A DNA stretch of 64,000 nt, from positions 2,914,001 through 2,978,000 of the forward strand of contig OV121090.1 of assembly GCA_921293015.1 (NCBI GenBank), in the 5' to 3' direction. Shown piece after piece: positions 37,201 to 51,100 of the stretch. The DNA is from Phorcus lineatus. Its lineage: Eukaryota > Mollusca > Gastropoda > Trochida > Trochidae. The position numbers and the translations under genes were made by a program. The notes below the pieces were generated by a model that was not told where the DNA came from, made no database searches, and saw only the letters and a program-made list of their open reading frames with translations. How positions within the stretch are numbered: the first letter of the stretch is position 1; every line of letters begins with the position of its first letter.

Positions 37201-39070
37201 TAATATTGAGGGATATCTCAGATAAATGGGTCTTTTCGCAAACATTTTAGGAGTTTTTTAAAGATTGGGCAGCATACATAAAAATAGGCAGAAGGCGCAA
37301 GGTTCCTAATAAGGGCTTCTCTTAAGGTTCTTTTCAGATTTTGAATGGTTAATACTCATAGAATGAAGGATATTGAAGGATATCTCAGATAAATGGGTCT
37401 TTTCGCAAACATTTTTGGAGTATTTTAAAGATTGGGCGGCATACATAAAAATGGGCGGAAGGCGCAAACTTCCTAAAAAGGGCTTCTCTTAAGGTTCTTT
37501 TCAGATTTTGAATGGTTAATACTCATAGAATAAATGATATTGAGGGATATCTCAGATAAATGGATCTTTTCGCAAACATTTTAGGAGTATTTTAAAGATT
37601 GGGCGGCATACGTAAAAATGGGCGGAAGGCGCAAAGTTCCTAATAAGGGCTTCTTTTAAAGTTATTTTCAGATTTTGAATGGTTAATACTCATAGAATAA
37701 AGGATATCCAAAGATATCTCAGATAAATGGGTCTTTTCGCAAACATTTTAGGAGTATTTTAAAGAGTGGGCGGCATATGTAAAAATGGGTGGAAGGCGCA
37801 AAGTTCATAATAAGGGCTTCTTTTAATTTTCTTTTCAGATTTGGAATGGTCAATACTCATAGAATAAAGGATATCCAGGGATATCTCAGATAAATGGATC
37901 TTTTCGCAAACATTTTAGGAGTATTTTAAAGATTGGGCGGCAAACGAAAAAATGAGCGGAAGGCGCAAAGTTCCTAATAAGGGCTTCTCTTAAGGTTCTT
38001 TTCAGATTTTGAATGGTTAATACTCATAGAATAAAGGATATTGAGGGATATCTCAGATAAATGGGTTTTTTCGCAAACATTTTAGGAATATTTTAAAGAT
38101 TGGGCGGCATACGTAAAAATGGGTGGAAGGCGCAAAGTTCCTAAAAAGGGCTTATCTTAAGGTTCTTTTCTGATTTTGAATGGTTAATACTCATATAATA
38201 AAGGATATTCAGGGATATCTCAGATAAATGGATCTTTTCGCAAACATTTTAGGAGTATTTTAAAGATTGGGCGGCATACGTAAAAATGGGCGGAAGGCGC
38301 AAAGTTCCTAATAAGGGCTTCTTTTAAAGTTATTTTCAGATTTTGAATGGTTAATACTCATAGAATAAAGGATATCCAAAGATATAACAGATAAATGGGT
38401 CTTTTCGCAAACATTTTTGGAGTATTTTAAAGAGTGGGCGGCATACGTAAAAATGGGTGGAAGGCGCAAAGTTCCTAATAAGGGCTTCTTTTAATGTTCT
38501 TTTCAGATTTGGAATGGTCAATTCTCATAGAATAAAGGATATCCAGGGATATCTCAGATAAATGGATCTTTTCGCAAACATTTTAGGAGTATTTTAAAGA
38601 TTGGGCGGCAAACGAAAAAATGAGCGGAAGGCGCAAAGTTCCTAATAAGGGCTTCTCTTAAGGTTCTTTTCAGATTTTGAATGGTTAATACTCATAGAAT
38701 AAATGATATTGAGGGATATCTCAGATAAATGGGTCTTTTTGCAAACATTTTAGGAGTATTTTAAAGATTGGGCGGCAAACGAAAAAATGAGCGGAAAACG
38801 CAAAGTTCCTAATAAGGGCTTCTCTTAAGGTTCTTTTCAGATTTTGAATGGTTAATACACATAGAATAAAGGATATTAAGGGATATCTCTGATAAATGGG
38901 TCTTTTTGCAAACATTTTAGGAGCATTTTAAAGATTGGGCGGCATACATAAAAATGGTCGGAAGGCGCAAACTTCCTAATAAGGGCTTCTTTTAAGGTTA
39001 TTTTTAGATTTGGAATGGTCAATACTCATAGAATAAAGGATATCCAGGGATATCTCAGATAAATGGATCT
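31231..39070 (+). repeat. Segment IV, copy 2 of the 7-8 kb duplication
   Basis: Direct continuation of copy 1, matching it monomer by monomer with whole-monomer differences. It has two extra monomers between about 31.4 and 32.3 kb, normal-length monomers where copy 1 has its deletion cluster, and an extra 835 bp duplication. After about 39,070 it no longer follows copy 1: CGCCAAC with GATTGAACGG continues here, against CGCAAAC with GGGCGGCATATG at 31,390. Confidence 0.72.
33870..35540 (+). repeat. Nested 835-bp (5-monomer) tandem duplication
   Basis: The five-monomer order GAGCGGAAAGCGC, TCTCTGATAAATGG, ATAATAAAGGATATTCAGGG, GGGCAGCATACAT, GGATATTAAAGG occurs twice back to back; GGATATTAAAGG lies at 34,528 and 35,363, 835 bp apart. 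It is present only in copy 2 of the enclosing block and therefore arose after it. Confidence 0.8.
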
Positions 39071-39989
39071 TTTCGCCAACATTTTAGGAGTATTTTAAAG
39101 ATTGAACGGCATACGTAAAAATGGGCGGAAGGCGCAAAGTTCCTAATAAGGGCTTCTCTTAAGGTTCTTTTCAGATTTTGAATGGTTAATACTCATACAA
39201 TAAAGGATATTCAGGGATATCTCAGATAAATGGGTCTTTTCGCAAACATTTTAGGAGTATTTTAAAGATTGAACGGCATACGTAAAAATGGGCGGAAGGC
39301 GCAAAGTTCCTAATAAGGGCTTCTCTTAAGGTTCTTTTCAGATTTTGAATGGTTAATACTCATATAATAAAGGATATTCAGGGATATCTCAGATAAATGG
39401 GTCTTTTCGCAAACATTTTAGGAAGTTTTTAAAGATTGGGCAGCATACATAAAAATGGGCGGAAGGCGCAAGGTTCCTAATAAGGGCTTCTGTTAAGGTT
39501 CTTTTAAGATTTTGAATGGTTAATACTCATAGAATAAATAATATTGAGGGATATCTCAGATAAATGGGTCTTTTCGCAAACATTTTAGGAGTATTTTAAA
39601 GACTGGGCGGCATACATAAAAATGGGCAGAAGGCGCAAAGTTCCTAATAAGGGCTTCTCTTAAGGTTCTTTTCAGATTTTGAATGGTTAATACTCATAGA
39701 ATGAAGGATATTGAAGGATATCTCAGATAAATGGGTCTTTTCGCAAACATTTTTGGAGTATTTTAAAGATTGGGCGGCATACGTAAAAATGGGCGGAAGG
39801 CACAAACTTCCTAAAAAGGGCTTCTCTTAAGGTTCTTTTCAGATTTTGAATGGTTAATACTCATAGAATAAAGGATATCCAAAGATATCTCAGATAAATG
39901 GGTCTTTTCGCAAACATTTTTGGAGTATTTTAAAGAGTGGGCGGCATACGTAAAAATGGGTGGAAGGCGCAATGTTCCTAATAAGGGCT
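39071..39989 (+). repeat. Satellite monomers between segments IV and V
   Basis: Ordinary monomers, including a one-monomer duplication of the GATTGAACGGCATACG variant (about 39,100 and 39,267, 167 bp apart). Near 39,421 one monomer reads TTTTAGGAAGTTTTTAAAG. Nothing but satellite is present. Confidence 0.85.
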
Positions 39990-42900
39990 TCTTTTAATGT
40001 TCTTTTCAGATTTGGAATGGTCAATACTCATAGAATAAAGGATATCCAGGGATATCTCAGATAAATGGATCTTTTCGCAAACATTTTAGGAGTATTTTAA
40101 AGATTGGGCGGCAAACGAAAATATGAGCGGAAAGCGCAAAGTTCCTAATAAGGGCTTCTCTTAAGGTTCTTTTCAGATTTTGAATGGTTAATACTCATAG
40201 AATAAATGATATTGAGGGATATCTCAGATAAATGGGTTTTTTCGCAAACATTTTAGGAGTATTTTAAAGATTGGGCGGCATACGTAAAAATGGGTGGAAG
40301 GCGCAAAGTTCCTAATAAGGGCTTATCTTAAGGTTCTTTTCAGATTTTGAATGGTTAATACTCATATAATAAAGGATATTCAGGGATATCTCAGATAAAT
40401 GGGTCTTTTCGCAAACATTTTAGGAGTATTTTAAAGATTGGGCAGCATACATAAAAATGGGCAGAAGGCGCAAGGTTCTTAATAAGGGCTTCTGTTAAGG
40501 TTCTTTTAAGATTTTGAATGGTTAATACTCATAGAATAAATAATATTGAGGGATATCTCAGATAAATGGGTCTTTCGCAAACATTTTAGGAGTATTTTAA
40601 AGATTGGGCGGCATACATAAAAATGGGCGGAAGGCGCAAAGTTCCTAATAAGGGCTTCTCTTAAGGTTCTTTTCAGATTTTGAATGGTTAATACTCATAG
40701 AATAAAGGATATCCAGGGATATCTCAGATAAATGGGTCTTTTTGCAAACATTTTAGGAGTATTTTAAAGATTGGGCGGCATACGTAAAAATGGACGGAAG
40801 GCGCAAACTTCCTAATAAGGGCTTCCTTTAAGGTTATTTTTAGATTTGGAATGGTCAATACTCATAGAATAAAGGATATCCAGGGATATCTCAGATAAAT
40901 GGGTCTTTTCGCAAACATTTTTGGAGTATTTTAAAGATTGGGCGGCATACGTAAAAATGGGCGGAAGGCGCAAAGTTCCTAATAAGGGCTTCTTTTAAGG
41001 TTCTTTTCAGATTTTGAATGGTTAATACTCATAGAATAAATGATATTGAGGGATATCTCAGATAAATGGGTCTTTTCGCAATTATTTTAGGAGTATTTTA
41101 AAGATTGGGCGGCATACGTAAAAATGGGCGGAAGGCGCAAAGTTCCTAATAAGGGCTTCTTTTAAGGTTATTTTAAGATTTTGAATGGTTAATACTCATA
41201 GAATAAAGGATATTGAGGGATATCTCAGATAAATGGGTCTTTTCGCAAACATTTTAGGAGTATTTTAAAGATTGGGCGGCATACGTAAAAATGGACGGAA
41301 GGCGCAAACTTCTTAATAAGGGCTTCCTTTAAGGTTATTTTTAGATTTGGAATGGTTAATACTCATAGAATAAATGATATTGAGGGATATCTCAGATAAA
41401 TGGGTCTTTTCGCAAATATTTTAGGAGTATTTTAAAGATTGGTCGGCAAACGAAAAAATGAGCGGAAGGCGCAAAGTTCCTAATAAGGGCTTCTTTTAAA
41501 GTTCTTTTCAGATTTTGAATGGTTAATACTCATATAATAAAGGATATCCAGGGATATCTCAGATAAATGGGTCTTTTTGCAAACATTTTAGGAGTATTTT
41601 AAAGATTGGGCGGCATACGTAAAAATGGGCGGAAGGCGCAAAGTTCCTAATAAGGGCTTCTGTTAAGGTTCTTTTAAGATTTTGAATGGTTAATACTCAT
41701 AGAATAAATGATATTGAGGGATATCTCAGATAAATGGGTCTTTTCGCAAACATTTTAAGAGTATTTTAAAGATTGGGCGGCATACATAAAATGGGCGGAA
41801 GGCGCAAAGTTCCTAATAAGGGCTTCTCTTAAGGTTCTTTTCAGATTTTGAATGGTTAATACTCATAGAAAAAATGATATCCAGGGATATATCAGGTAAA
41901 TGGGTCTTTTCGCAAACATTTTAGGAGTATTTTTAAGATTGGGCGGCATACGTAAAAATGGGCGGAAGGCGCAAAGTTCCTAATAAGGGCTTCTTTTAAA
42001 GTTATTTTCAGATTTTGAATGGTTAATACTCATAGAATAAATGATATCCAGGGATATCTCAGATAAATGGGTCTTTTTGCAAACATTTTAGGAGTATTTT
42101 AAAGATTGGGCGGCATACGTAAAAATGGACGGAAGGCGCAAACTTCCTAATAAGGGCTTCCTTTAAGGTTATTTTTAGATTTGGAATGGTCAATACTCAT
42201 AGAATAAACGATATCCAGGGATATCTCAGATAAATGGATCTTTTCGCAAACATTTTAGGAGTATTTTAAAGATTGGGCAGCATACGTAAAAATGGGCGGA
42301 AGGCGCAAAGTTCCTAATAAGGGCTTCTCTTAAGGTTCTTTTCAGATTTTGAATGGTTAATACTCATAGAATAAATGATATTGAGGGATATCTCAGATAA
42401 ATGGGTCTTTTCGCAAACATTTTAGGAGTATTTTAAAGATTGGGCGGCAAACGAAAAAATGAGCGGAAAGCGCAAAGTTCCTAATAAGGGCTTCTCTTAA
42501 GGTTCTTTTAAGATTTTGAATGGTTAATACTCATAGAATAAAGGATATTGAAGGATATCTCTGATAAATGGGTCTTTTCGCAAACATTTTGAGAGTATTT
42601 TAAAGATTGGGCGGCATACGTAAAAATGGGCGGAAGGCGCAAAGTTCCTAATAAGGGCTTCTCTTAAGGTTCTTTTCAGATTTTGAATGGTTAATACTCA
42701 TATAATAAAGGATATTCAGGGATATCTCAGATAAATGGGTCTTTTCGCAAACATTTTAGGAGTATTTTAAAGATTGGGCAGCATACATAAAAATGGGCGG
42801 AAGGCGCAAGGTTCTTAAGAAGGGCTTCTGTTAAGGTTCTTTTCAGATTTTGAATTGTTAATACTCATGGAATAAATAATATTGAGGGATATCTCAGATA

Positions 42901-43990
42901 AATGGGTCTTTTCGCAAACATTTTAGGAGTATTTTAAAGATTGGGCGGCATACATAAAAATGGGCGGAAGGCGCAAAGTTCCTAATAAGGGCTTCTCTTA
43001 AGGTTCTTTTCAGATTTTGAATGGTTAATACTCATAGAATGAAGGATATTGAGGGATATCTCAGATAAATGGGTCTTTTCGCAAACATTTTTCGGAGTAT
43101 TTTAAAGATTGGGCGGCATATGTAAAAATGGGCGGAAGGCGCAAAGTTCCTAATAAGGGCTTCTCTTAAGGTTCTTTTCAGATTTTAAATGGTTAATACT
43201 CAGAATAAAGGATATCCAGGGATATCTCAGATAAATGGGTCTTTTCGCAAACATTTTAGGAGTATTTTAAAGATTGGGCGGCATACGTAAAAATGGGCAG
43301 AAGGCGCAAACTTCCTAAAAAGGGCTTCCTTTAAGGTTATTTTTAGATTTGGAATGGTTAATACTCATAGAAAAAAGGATATCCAGGGATATCTCAGATA
43401 AATGGATCTTTTCGCAAACATTTTAGGAGAATTTAAAGATTGGGCGGCATACGTAAAAATGGGCGGAAGGCGCAAAGTTCCTAATAAGGGCTTCTTTTAA
43501 GGTTCTTTTCAGATTTTGAATGGTTAATGCTCATAGAATAAATGATATTGAGAGATATCTCAGATAAATGGGTCTTTTCGCAAACATTTTGAGAGTATTT
43601 TAAAGATTGGGCGGCATACGTAAAAATGGGCGGAAGGCGCAAAGTTCCTAATAAGGGCTTATCTTAAGGTTCTTTTCAGATTTTGAATGGTTAATACTTA
43701 TAGAATGAAGGATATTGAAGGATATCTCAGATAAATGGGTCTTTTCGCAAACATTTTTGGAGTATTTTAAAGATTGGGCGGCATATGTAAAAATGGGCGG
43801 AAGGCGCAAAGTTCCTAATAAGGGCTTCTCTTAAGGTTCTTTTCAGATTTTGAATGGTCAATACTCATAGAAAAAAGGATATCCAGGGATATCTCAGATA
43901 AATGGATCTTTTCGCAAACATTTTAGGAGAATTTAAAGATTGGGCGGCATACGTAAAAATGGGCGGAAGGCGCAAAGTTCCTAATAAGGG
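39990..43990 (+). repeat. Segment V, copy 1 of a 24-monomer duplication
   Basis: Landmarks recur first at 4003 bp (CGAAAATATGAGCGG 40,121/44,124; GTCTTTCGCAAAC, a one-base-short form, 40,571/44,574), then at 3836 bp (ACTTCTTAATAAGG 41,311/45,147; ATCAGGTAAATGG 41,891/45,727; TGAATTGTTAATAC 42,851/46,687), so one monomer was lost from copy 2 near 45 kb. Both copies carry the same small length changes (AGGAGAATTTAAAG, ACTCAGAATAAAGG, TTTTTCGGAG). The TCGCAATTATTTTAGG monomer near 41,077 is seen only here. Confidence 0.85.
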
Positions 43991-46900
43991 CTTCTTTTAA
44001 TGTTCTTTTCAGATTTGGAATGGTCAATACTCATAGAATAAAGGATATCCAGGGATATCTCAGATAAATGGATCTTTTCGCAAACATTTTAGGAGTATTT
44101 TAAAGATTGGGCGGCAAACGAAAATATGAGCGGAAAGCGCAAAGTTCCTAATAAGGGCTTCTCTTAAGGTTCTTTTCAGATTTTGAATGGTTAATACTCA
44201 TAGAATAAATGATATTGAGGGATATCTCAGATAAATGGGTTTTTTCGCAAACATTTTAGGAGTATTTTAAAGATTGGGCGGCATACGTAAAAATGGGTGG
44301 AAGGCGCAAAGTTCCTAATAAGGGCTTCTCTTAAGGTTCTTTTCAGATTTTGAATGGTTAATACTCATATAATAAAGGATATTCAGGGATATCTCAGATA
44401 AATGGGTCTTTTCGCAAACATTTTAGGAGTATTTTAAAGATTGGGCAGCATACATAAAAATGGGCAGAAGGCGCAAGGTTCTTAATAAGGGCTTCTGTTA
44501 AGGTTCTTTTAAGATTTTGAATGGTTAATACTCATAGAATAAATAATATTGAGGGATATCTCAGATAAATGGGTCTTTCGCAAACATTTTAGGAGTATTT
44601 TAAAGATTGGGCGGCATACATAAAAATGGGCGGAAGGCGCAAAGTTCCTAATAAGGGCTTCTCTTAAGGTTCTTTTCAGATTTTGAATGGTTAATACTCA
44701 TAGAATAAAGGATATCCAGGGATATCTCAGATAAATGGGTCTTTTTGCAAACATTTTAGGAGTATTTTAAAGATTGGGCGGCATACGTAAAAATGGACGG
44801 AAGGCGCAAAGTTCCTAATAAGGGCTTCTCTTAAGGTTCTTTTCAGATTTTGAATGGTTAATACTCATAGAATAAAGGATATCCAGGGATATCTCAGATA
44901 AATGGGTCTTTTTGCAAACATTTTAGGAGTATTTTAAAGATTGGGCGGCATACGTAAAAATGGACGGAAGGCGCAAACTTCCTAATAAGGGCTTCCTTTA
45001 AGGTTATTTTTAGATTTGGAATGGTCAATACTCATAGAATAAAGGATATTGAGGGATATCTCAGATAAATGGGTCTTTTCGCAAACATTTTAGGAGTATT
45101 TTAAAGATTGGGCGGCATACGTAAAAATGGACGGAAGGCGCAAACTTCTTAATAAGGGCTTCCTTTAAGGTTATTTTTAGATTTGGAATGGTTAATACTC
45201 ATAGAATAAATGATATTGAGGGATATCTCAGATAAATGGGTCTTTTCGCAAATATTTTAGGAGTATTTTAAAGATTGGTCGGCAAACGAAAAAATGAGCG
45301 GAAGGCGCAAAGTTCCTAATAAGGGCTTCTTTTAAAGTTCTTTTCAGATTTTGAATGGTTAATACTCATATAATAAAGGATATCCAGGGATATCTCAGAT
45401 AAATGGGTCTTTTTGCAAACATTTTAGGAGTATTTTAAAGATTGGGCGGCATACGTAAAAATGGGCGGAAGGCGCAAAGTTCCTAATAAGGGCTTCTGTT
45501 AAGGTTCTTTTAAGATTTTGAATGGTTAATACTCATAGAATAAATGATATTGAGGGATATCTCAGATAAATGGGTCTTTTCGCAAACATTTTAAGAGTAT
45601 TTTAAAGATTTGGCGGCATACATAAAATGGGCGGAAGGCGCAAAGTTCCTAATAAGGGCTTCTCTTAAGGTTCTTTTCAGATTTTGAATGGTTAATACTC
45701 ATAGAAAAAATGATATCCAGGGATATATCAGGTAAATGGGTCTTTTCGCAAACATTTTAGGAGTATTTTTAAGATTGGGCGGCATACGTAAAAATGGGCG
45801 GAAGGCGCAAAGTTCCTAATAAGGGCTTCTTTTAAAGTTATTTTCAGATTTTGAATGGTTAATACTCATAGAATAAATGATATCCAGGGATATCTCAGAT
45901 AAATGGGTCTTTTTGCAAACATTTTAGGAGTATTTTAAAGATTGGGCGGCATACGTAAAAATGGACGGAAGGCGCAAACTTCCTAATAAGGGCTTCCTTT
46001 AAGGTTATTTTTAGATTTGGAATGGTCAATACTCATAGAATAAACGATATCCAGGGATATCTCAGATAAATGGATCTTTTCGCAAACATTTTAGGAGTAT
46101 TTTAAAGATTGGGCAGCATACGTAAAAATGGGCGGAAGGCGCAAAGTTCCTAATAAGGGCTTCTCTTAAGGTTCTTTTCAGATTTTGAATGGTTAATACT
46201 CATAGAATAAATGATATTGAGGGATATCTCAGATAAATGGGTCTTTTCGCAAACATTTTAGGAGTATTTTAAAGATTGGGCGGCAAACGAAAAAATGAGC
46301 GGAAAGCGCAAAGTTCCTAATAAGGGCTTCTCTTAAGGTTCTTTTAAGATTTTGAATGGTTAATACTCATAGAATAAAGGATATTGAAGGATATCTCTGA
46401 TAAATGGGTCTTTTCGCAAACATTTTGAGAGTATTTTAAAGATTGGGCGGCATACGTAAAAATGGGCGGAAGGCGCAAAGTTCCTAATAAGGGCTTCTGT
46501 TAAGGTTCTTTTCAGATTTTGAATGGTTAATACTCATATAATAAAGGATATTCAGGGATATCTCAGATAAATGGGTCTTTTCGCAAACATTTTAGGAGTA
46601 TTTTAAAGATTGGGCAGCATACATAAAAATGGGCGGAAGGCGCAAGGTTCTTAAGAAGGGCTCCTGTTAAGGTTCTTTTCAGATTTTGAATTGTTAATAC
46701 TCATGGAATAAATAATATTGAGGGATATCTCAGATAAATGGGTCTTTTCGCAAACATTTTAGGAGTATTTTAAAGATTGGGCGGCATACATAAAAATGGG
46801 CGGAAGGCGCAAAGTTCCTAATAAGGGCTTCTCTTAAGGTTCTTTTCAGATTTTGAATGGTTAATACTCATAGAATGAAGGATATTGAGGGATATCTCAG

Positions 46901-48165
46901 ATAAATGGGTCTTTTCGCAAACATTTTTCGGAGTATTTTAAAGATTGGGCGGCATATGTAAAAATGGGCGGAAGGCGCAAAGTTCCTAATAAGGGCTTCT
47001 CTTAAGGTTCTTTTCAGATTTTAAATGGTTAATACTCAGAATAAAGGATATCCAGGGATATCTCAGATAAATGGGTCTTTTCGCAAACATTTTAGGAGTA
47101 TTTTAAAGATTGGGCGGCATACGTAAAAATGGGCAGAAGGCGCAAACTTCCTAAAAAGGGCTTCCTTTAAGGTTATTTTTAGATTTGGAATGGTTAATAC
47201 TCATAGAAAAAAGGATATCCAGGGATATCTCAGATAAATGGATCTTTTCGCAAACATTTTAGGAGAATTTAAAGATTGGGCGGCATACGTAAAAATGGGC
47301 GGAAGGCGCAAAGTTCCTAATAAGGGCTTCTTTTAAGGTTCTTTTCAGATTTTGAATGGTTAATGCTCATAGAATAAATGATATTGAGAGATATCTCAGA
47401 TAAATGGGTCTTTTCGCAAACATTTTGAGAGTATTTTAAAGATTGGGCGGCATACGTAAAAATGGGCGGAAGGCGCAAAGTTCCTAATAAGGGCTTATCT
47501 TAAGGTTCTTTTCAGATTTTGAATGGTTAATACTCATATAATAAAGGATATTGAGGGATATCTCAGATAAATGGGTCTTTTCGCAAACATTTTAGGAGTA
47601 TTTTAAAGATTGGGCAGCATACATAAAAATGGGCGGAAGGCGCAAGGTTCTTAATAAGGGCTTCTGTTAAGGTTCTTTTAAGATTTTGAATGGTTAATAC
47701 TCATAGAATAAATGATATTGAGGGATATCTCAGATAAATGGGTCTTTTCGCAAACATTTTAGGAGTATTTTAAAGATTGGGCGGCATACATAAAAATGGG
47801 CGGAAGGCGCAAAGTTCCTAATAAGGGCTTCTCTTAAGGTTCTTTTCAGATTTTGAATGGTTAATACTTATAGAATGAAGGATATTGAAGGATATCTCAG
47901 ATAAATGGGTCTTTTCGCAAACATTTTTGGAGTATTTTAAAGATTGGGCGGCATATGTAAAAATGGGCGGAAGGCGCAAAGTTCCTAATAAGGGCTTCTC
48001 TTAAGGTTCTTTTCAGATTTTGAATGGTCAATACTCATAGAAAAAAGGATATCCAGGGATATCTCAGATAAATGGATCTTTTCGCAAACATTTTAGGAGA
48101 ATTTAAAGATTGGGCGGCATACGTAAAAATGGGCGGAAGGCGCAAAGTTCCTAATAAGGGCTTCT
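43991..48165 (+). repeat. Segment V, copy 2 of the 24-monomer duplication
   Basis: Direct tandem copy of 39,990-43,990. After about 47.5 kb it carries two additional monomers: the TTAATACTTATAG monomer is 4170 bp from its partner (43,691/47,861). The join near 43,990 is visible as a switch from AGGAGAATTTAAAG monomers to the CTTTTAATGTTC monomer that also opens copy 1. Confidence 0.82.
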
Positions 48166-51100
48166 TTTAAGGTTCTTTTCAGATTTTGAATGGTTAATGC
48201 TCATAGAATAAATGATATTGAGGGATATCTCAGATAAATGGGTCTTTTCGCAAACATTTTGAGAGTATTTTAAAGATTGGGCGGCATACGTAAAAATGGG
48301 CGGAAGGCGCAAAGTTCCTAATAAGGGCTTATCTTAAGGTTCTTTTCAGATTTTGAATGGTTAATACTCATATAATAAAGGATATTGAGGGATATCTCAG
48401 ATAAATGGGTCTTTTCGCAAACATTTTAGGAGTATTTTAAAGATTGGGCAGCATACATTAAAATGGGCGGAAGGCGCAAGGTTCTTAATAAGGGCTTCTG
48501 TTAAGGTTCTTTTAAGATTTTGAATGGTTAATACTCATAAAATAAAGGATATCCAGGGATATCTCAGATAAATGGGTCTTTTCGCAAACATTTTAGGAGT
48601 ATTTTAAAGATTGGGCGGCATACATAAAAATGGGCGGAAGGCGCAAAGTTCCTAATAAGGGCTTCTCTTAAGGTTCTTTTCAGATTTTGAATGGTTAATA
48701 CTCATAGAATGAAGGATATTGAAGGATATCTCAGATAAATGGGTCTTTTCGCAAACATTTTTGGAGTATTTTAAAGATTGGGCGGCATATGTAAAAATGG
48801 GCGGAAGGCGCAAAGTTCCTAATAAGGGCTTCTCTTAAGGTTCTTTTCAGATTTTGAATGGTTAATACTCATAGAATAAATGATATTGAGAGATATCTCA
48901 GATAAATGGGTCTTTTCGCAAACATTTTAGGAGTATTTTAAAGATTGGGTGGCATATGTAAAAGTGGGCGGAAGGCGCAAAGTTCCTAATAAGGGCTTCT
49001 CTTAAGGTTCTTTTAAGTTTTTGAATGGTTAATACTCATAGAAAAAAGGATATCCAGGGATATATCAGATAAATGGGTCTTTTCGCAAACATTTTAGGAG
49101 TATTTTAAAGATTGGGCAGCATACATAAAAATGGGCGGAAGGCGCAAGGTTCTTAAAAAGGGCTTCTGTTAAGGTTCTTTTAAGATTTTGAATGGTTAAT
49201 ACTCATAGAATAAATGATATTGAGGGATATCTCAGATAAATGGGTCTTTTCGCAAACATTTTAGGAGTATTTTAAAGATTGTGCGGCATACGTAAAAATG
49301 GGCGGAAGGCGCAAAGTTCCTAATAAGGGCTTCTCTTAAGGTTCTTTTCAGATTTTGAATGGTTAATACTCATAGAAAAAAGGATATCCAGGGATATATC
49401 AGATAAATGGGTCTTTTCGCAAACATTTTAGGAGTATTTTAAAGATTGGGCGGCATACGTAAAAATGGGCGGAAGGCGCAAAGTTCCTAATAAGGGCTTC
49501 TTTTAAAGTTATTTTCAGATTTTGAATGGTTAATACTCATAGAATAAAGGATATCCAGGGATATCTCAGATAAATGGGTCTTTTCGCAAACATTTTAGGA
49601 GTATTTTAAAGATTGGGCGGCATACGTAAAAATGGATGGAAGGCGCAAACTTCCTAATAAAGGCTTTTTTATGGTTATTTTTAGATTTGGAATGGTCAAT
49701 ACTCATAGAATAAAGGATATCCAGGGATATCTCAGATAAATGGGTCTTTTCGCAAACATTTTTGGAGTATTTTAAAGATTGGGCGGCATACGTAAAAATG
49801 GGCGGAAGGCGCAAAGTTCCTAATAAGGGCTTCTCTTAAGGTTCTTTTCAGATTTTGAATGATTAATACTCATAGAATGAAGGATATTGAAGGATATCTC
49901 AGATAAATGGGTCTTTTCGCAAACATTTTAGGAGTATTTTAAAGATTGGGCGGCATACGTAAAAATGGGCGGAAGGCGCAAAGTTCCTAATAAGGGCTTC
50001 TCATGAGGTTCTTTTTATATTCTAAATGATTAATACTCATAGAATGAAGGATATTGAAGGATATCTCAGATAAATGGATCTTTTCGCAAACATTTTTGGA
50101 GTATTTTAAAGATTGGGCGGCATACGAAAAAATGGGCGGAAGGCGCAAACTTCCTAATAAGGGCTTCTCTTAAGGTTCTTTTCAGATTTTGAATGGTTAA
50201 TACTCATAGAATAAAGGATATCCAGGGATATCTCAGATAAATGGGTCTTTTCGCAAACATTTTAGGAGTATTTTAAAGATTGGGTGGCATACGTAAAAGT
50301 GGGCGGAAGGCGCAAAGTTCCTAATAAGGGCTTCTCTTAAGGTTCTTTTAAGTTTTTGAATGGTTAATACTCATAGAAAAAAGGATATCCAGGGATATAT
50401 CAGATAAATGGGTCTTTTCGCAAACATTTTAGGAGTATTTTAAAGATTGGGCAGCATACATAAAAATAGGCGGAAGGCGCAAGGTTCCTAATAAGGGCTT
50501 CTGTTAAGGTTCTTTTCAGATTTGGAATGGTTAATACTCATAGAATAAATGATATTGAGGGATATCTCAGATAAATGGGTCTTTTCGCAAACATTTTAGG
50601 AGTATTTTAAAGATTGGGCGGCATACGTAAAAATGGGCGGAAGGCGCAAAGTTCCTAATAAGAGCTTCCTTTAAGGTTATTTTTAGATTTGGAATGGTTA
50701 ATACTCATAGAATAAAGGATATTGAGGGATATCTCAGATAAATGGGTCTTTTCGCAAACATTTTTGGAGTATTTTAAAGATTGGGTGGCATACGTAAAAA
50801 TGGGCGGAAGGCGCAAAGTTCCTAATAAGGGCTTCTTTTAAAGTTATTTTCAGATTTTGAATGGTTAATACTCATAGAATAAAGGATATCCAGGGATATC
50901 TCAGATAAATGGGTCTTTTTGCAAACATTTTAGGAGTATTTTAAAGATTGGGCGGCATACGTAAAAATGGGCGAAAGGCGCAAACTTCCTAATAAAGGCT
51001 TCTTTTATGGTTATTTTTAGATTTGGAATGGTCAATACTCATAGAATAAAGGATATCCAGGGATATCTCAGATAAATGGGTCTTTTCGCAAACATTTTGA

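Noticed and set aside
49566-49814. 82-codon reverse-strand frames starting MRLPPIF (also 11,317, 54,574 and 57,746) and the 91-92 codon frames near 7948 and 9734
   Set aside because: These are the same repeat read where single-base variants remove stops; copies simply follow the segmental duplications.
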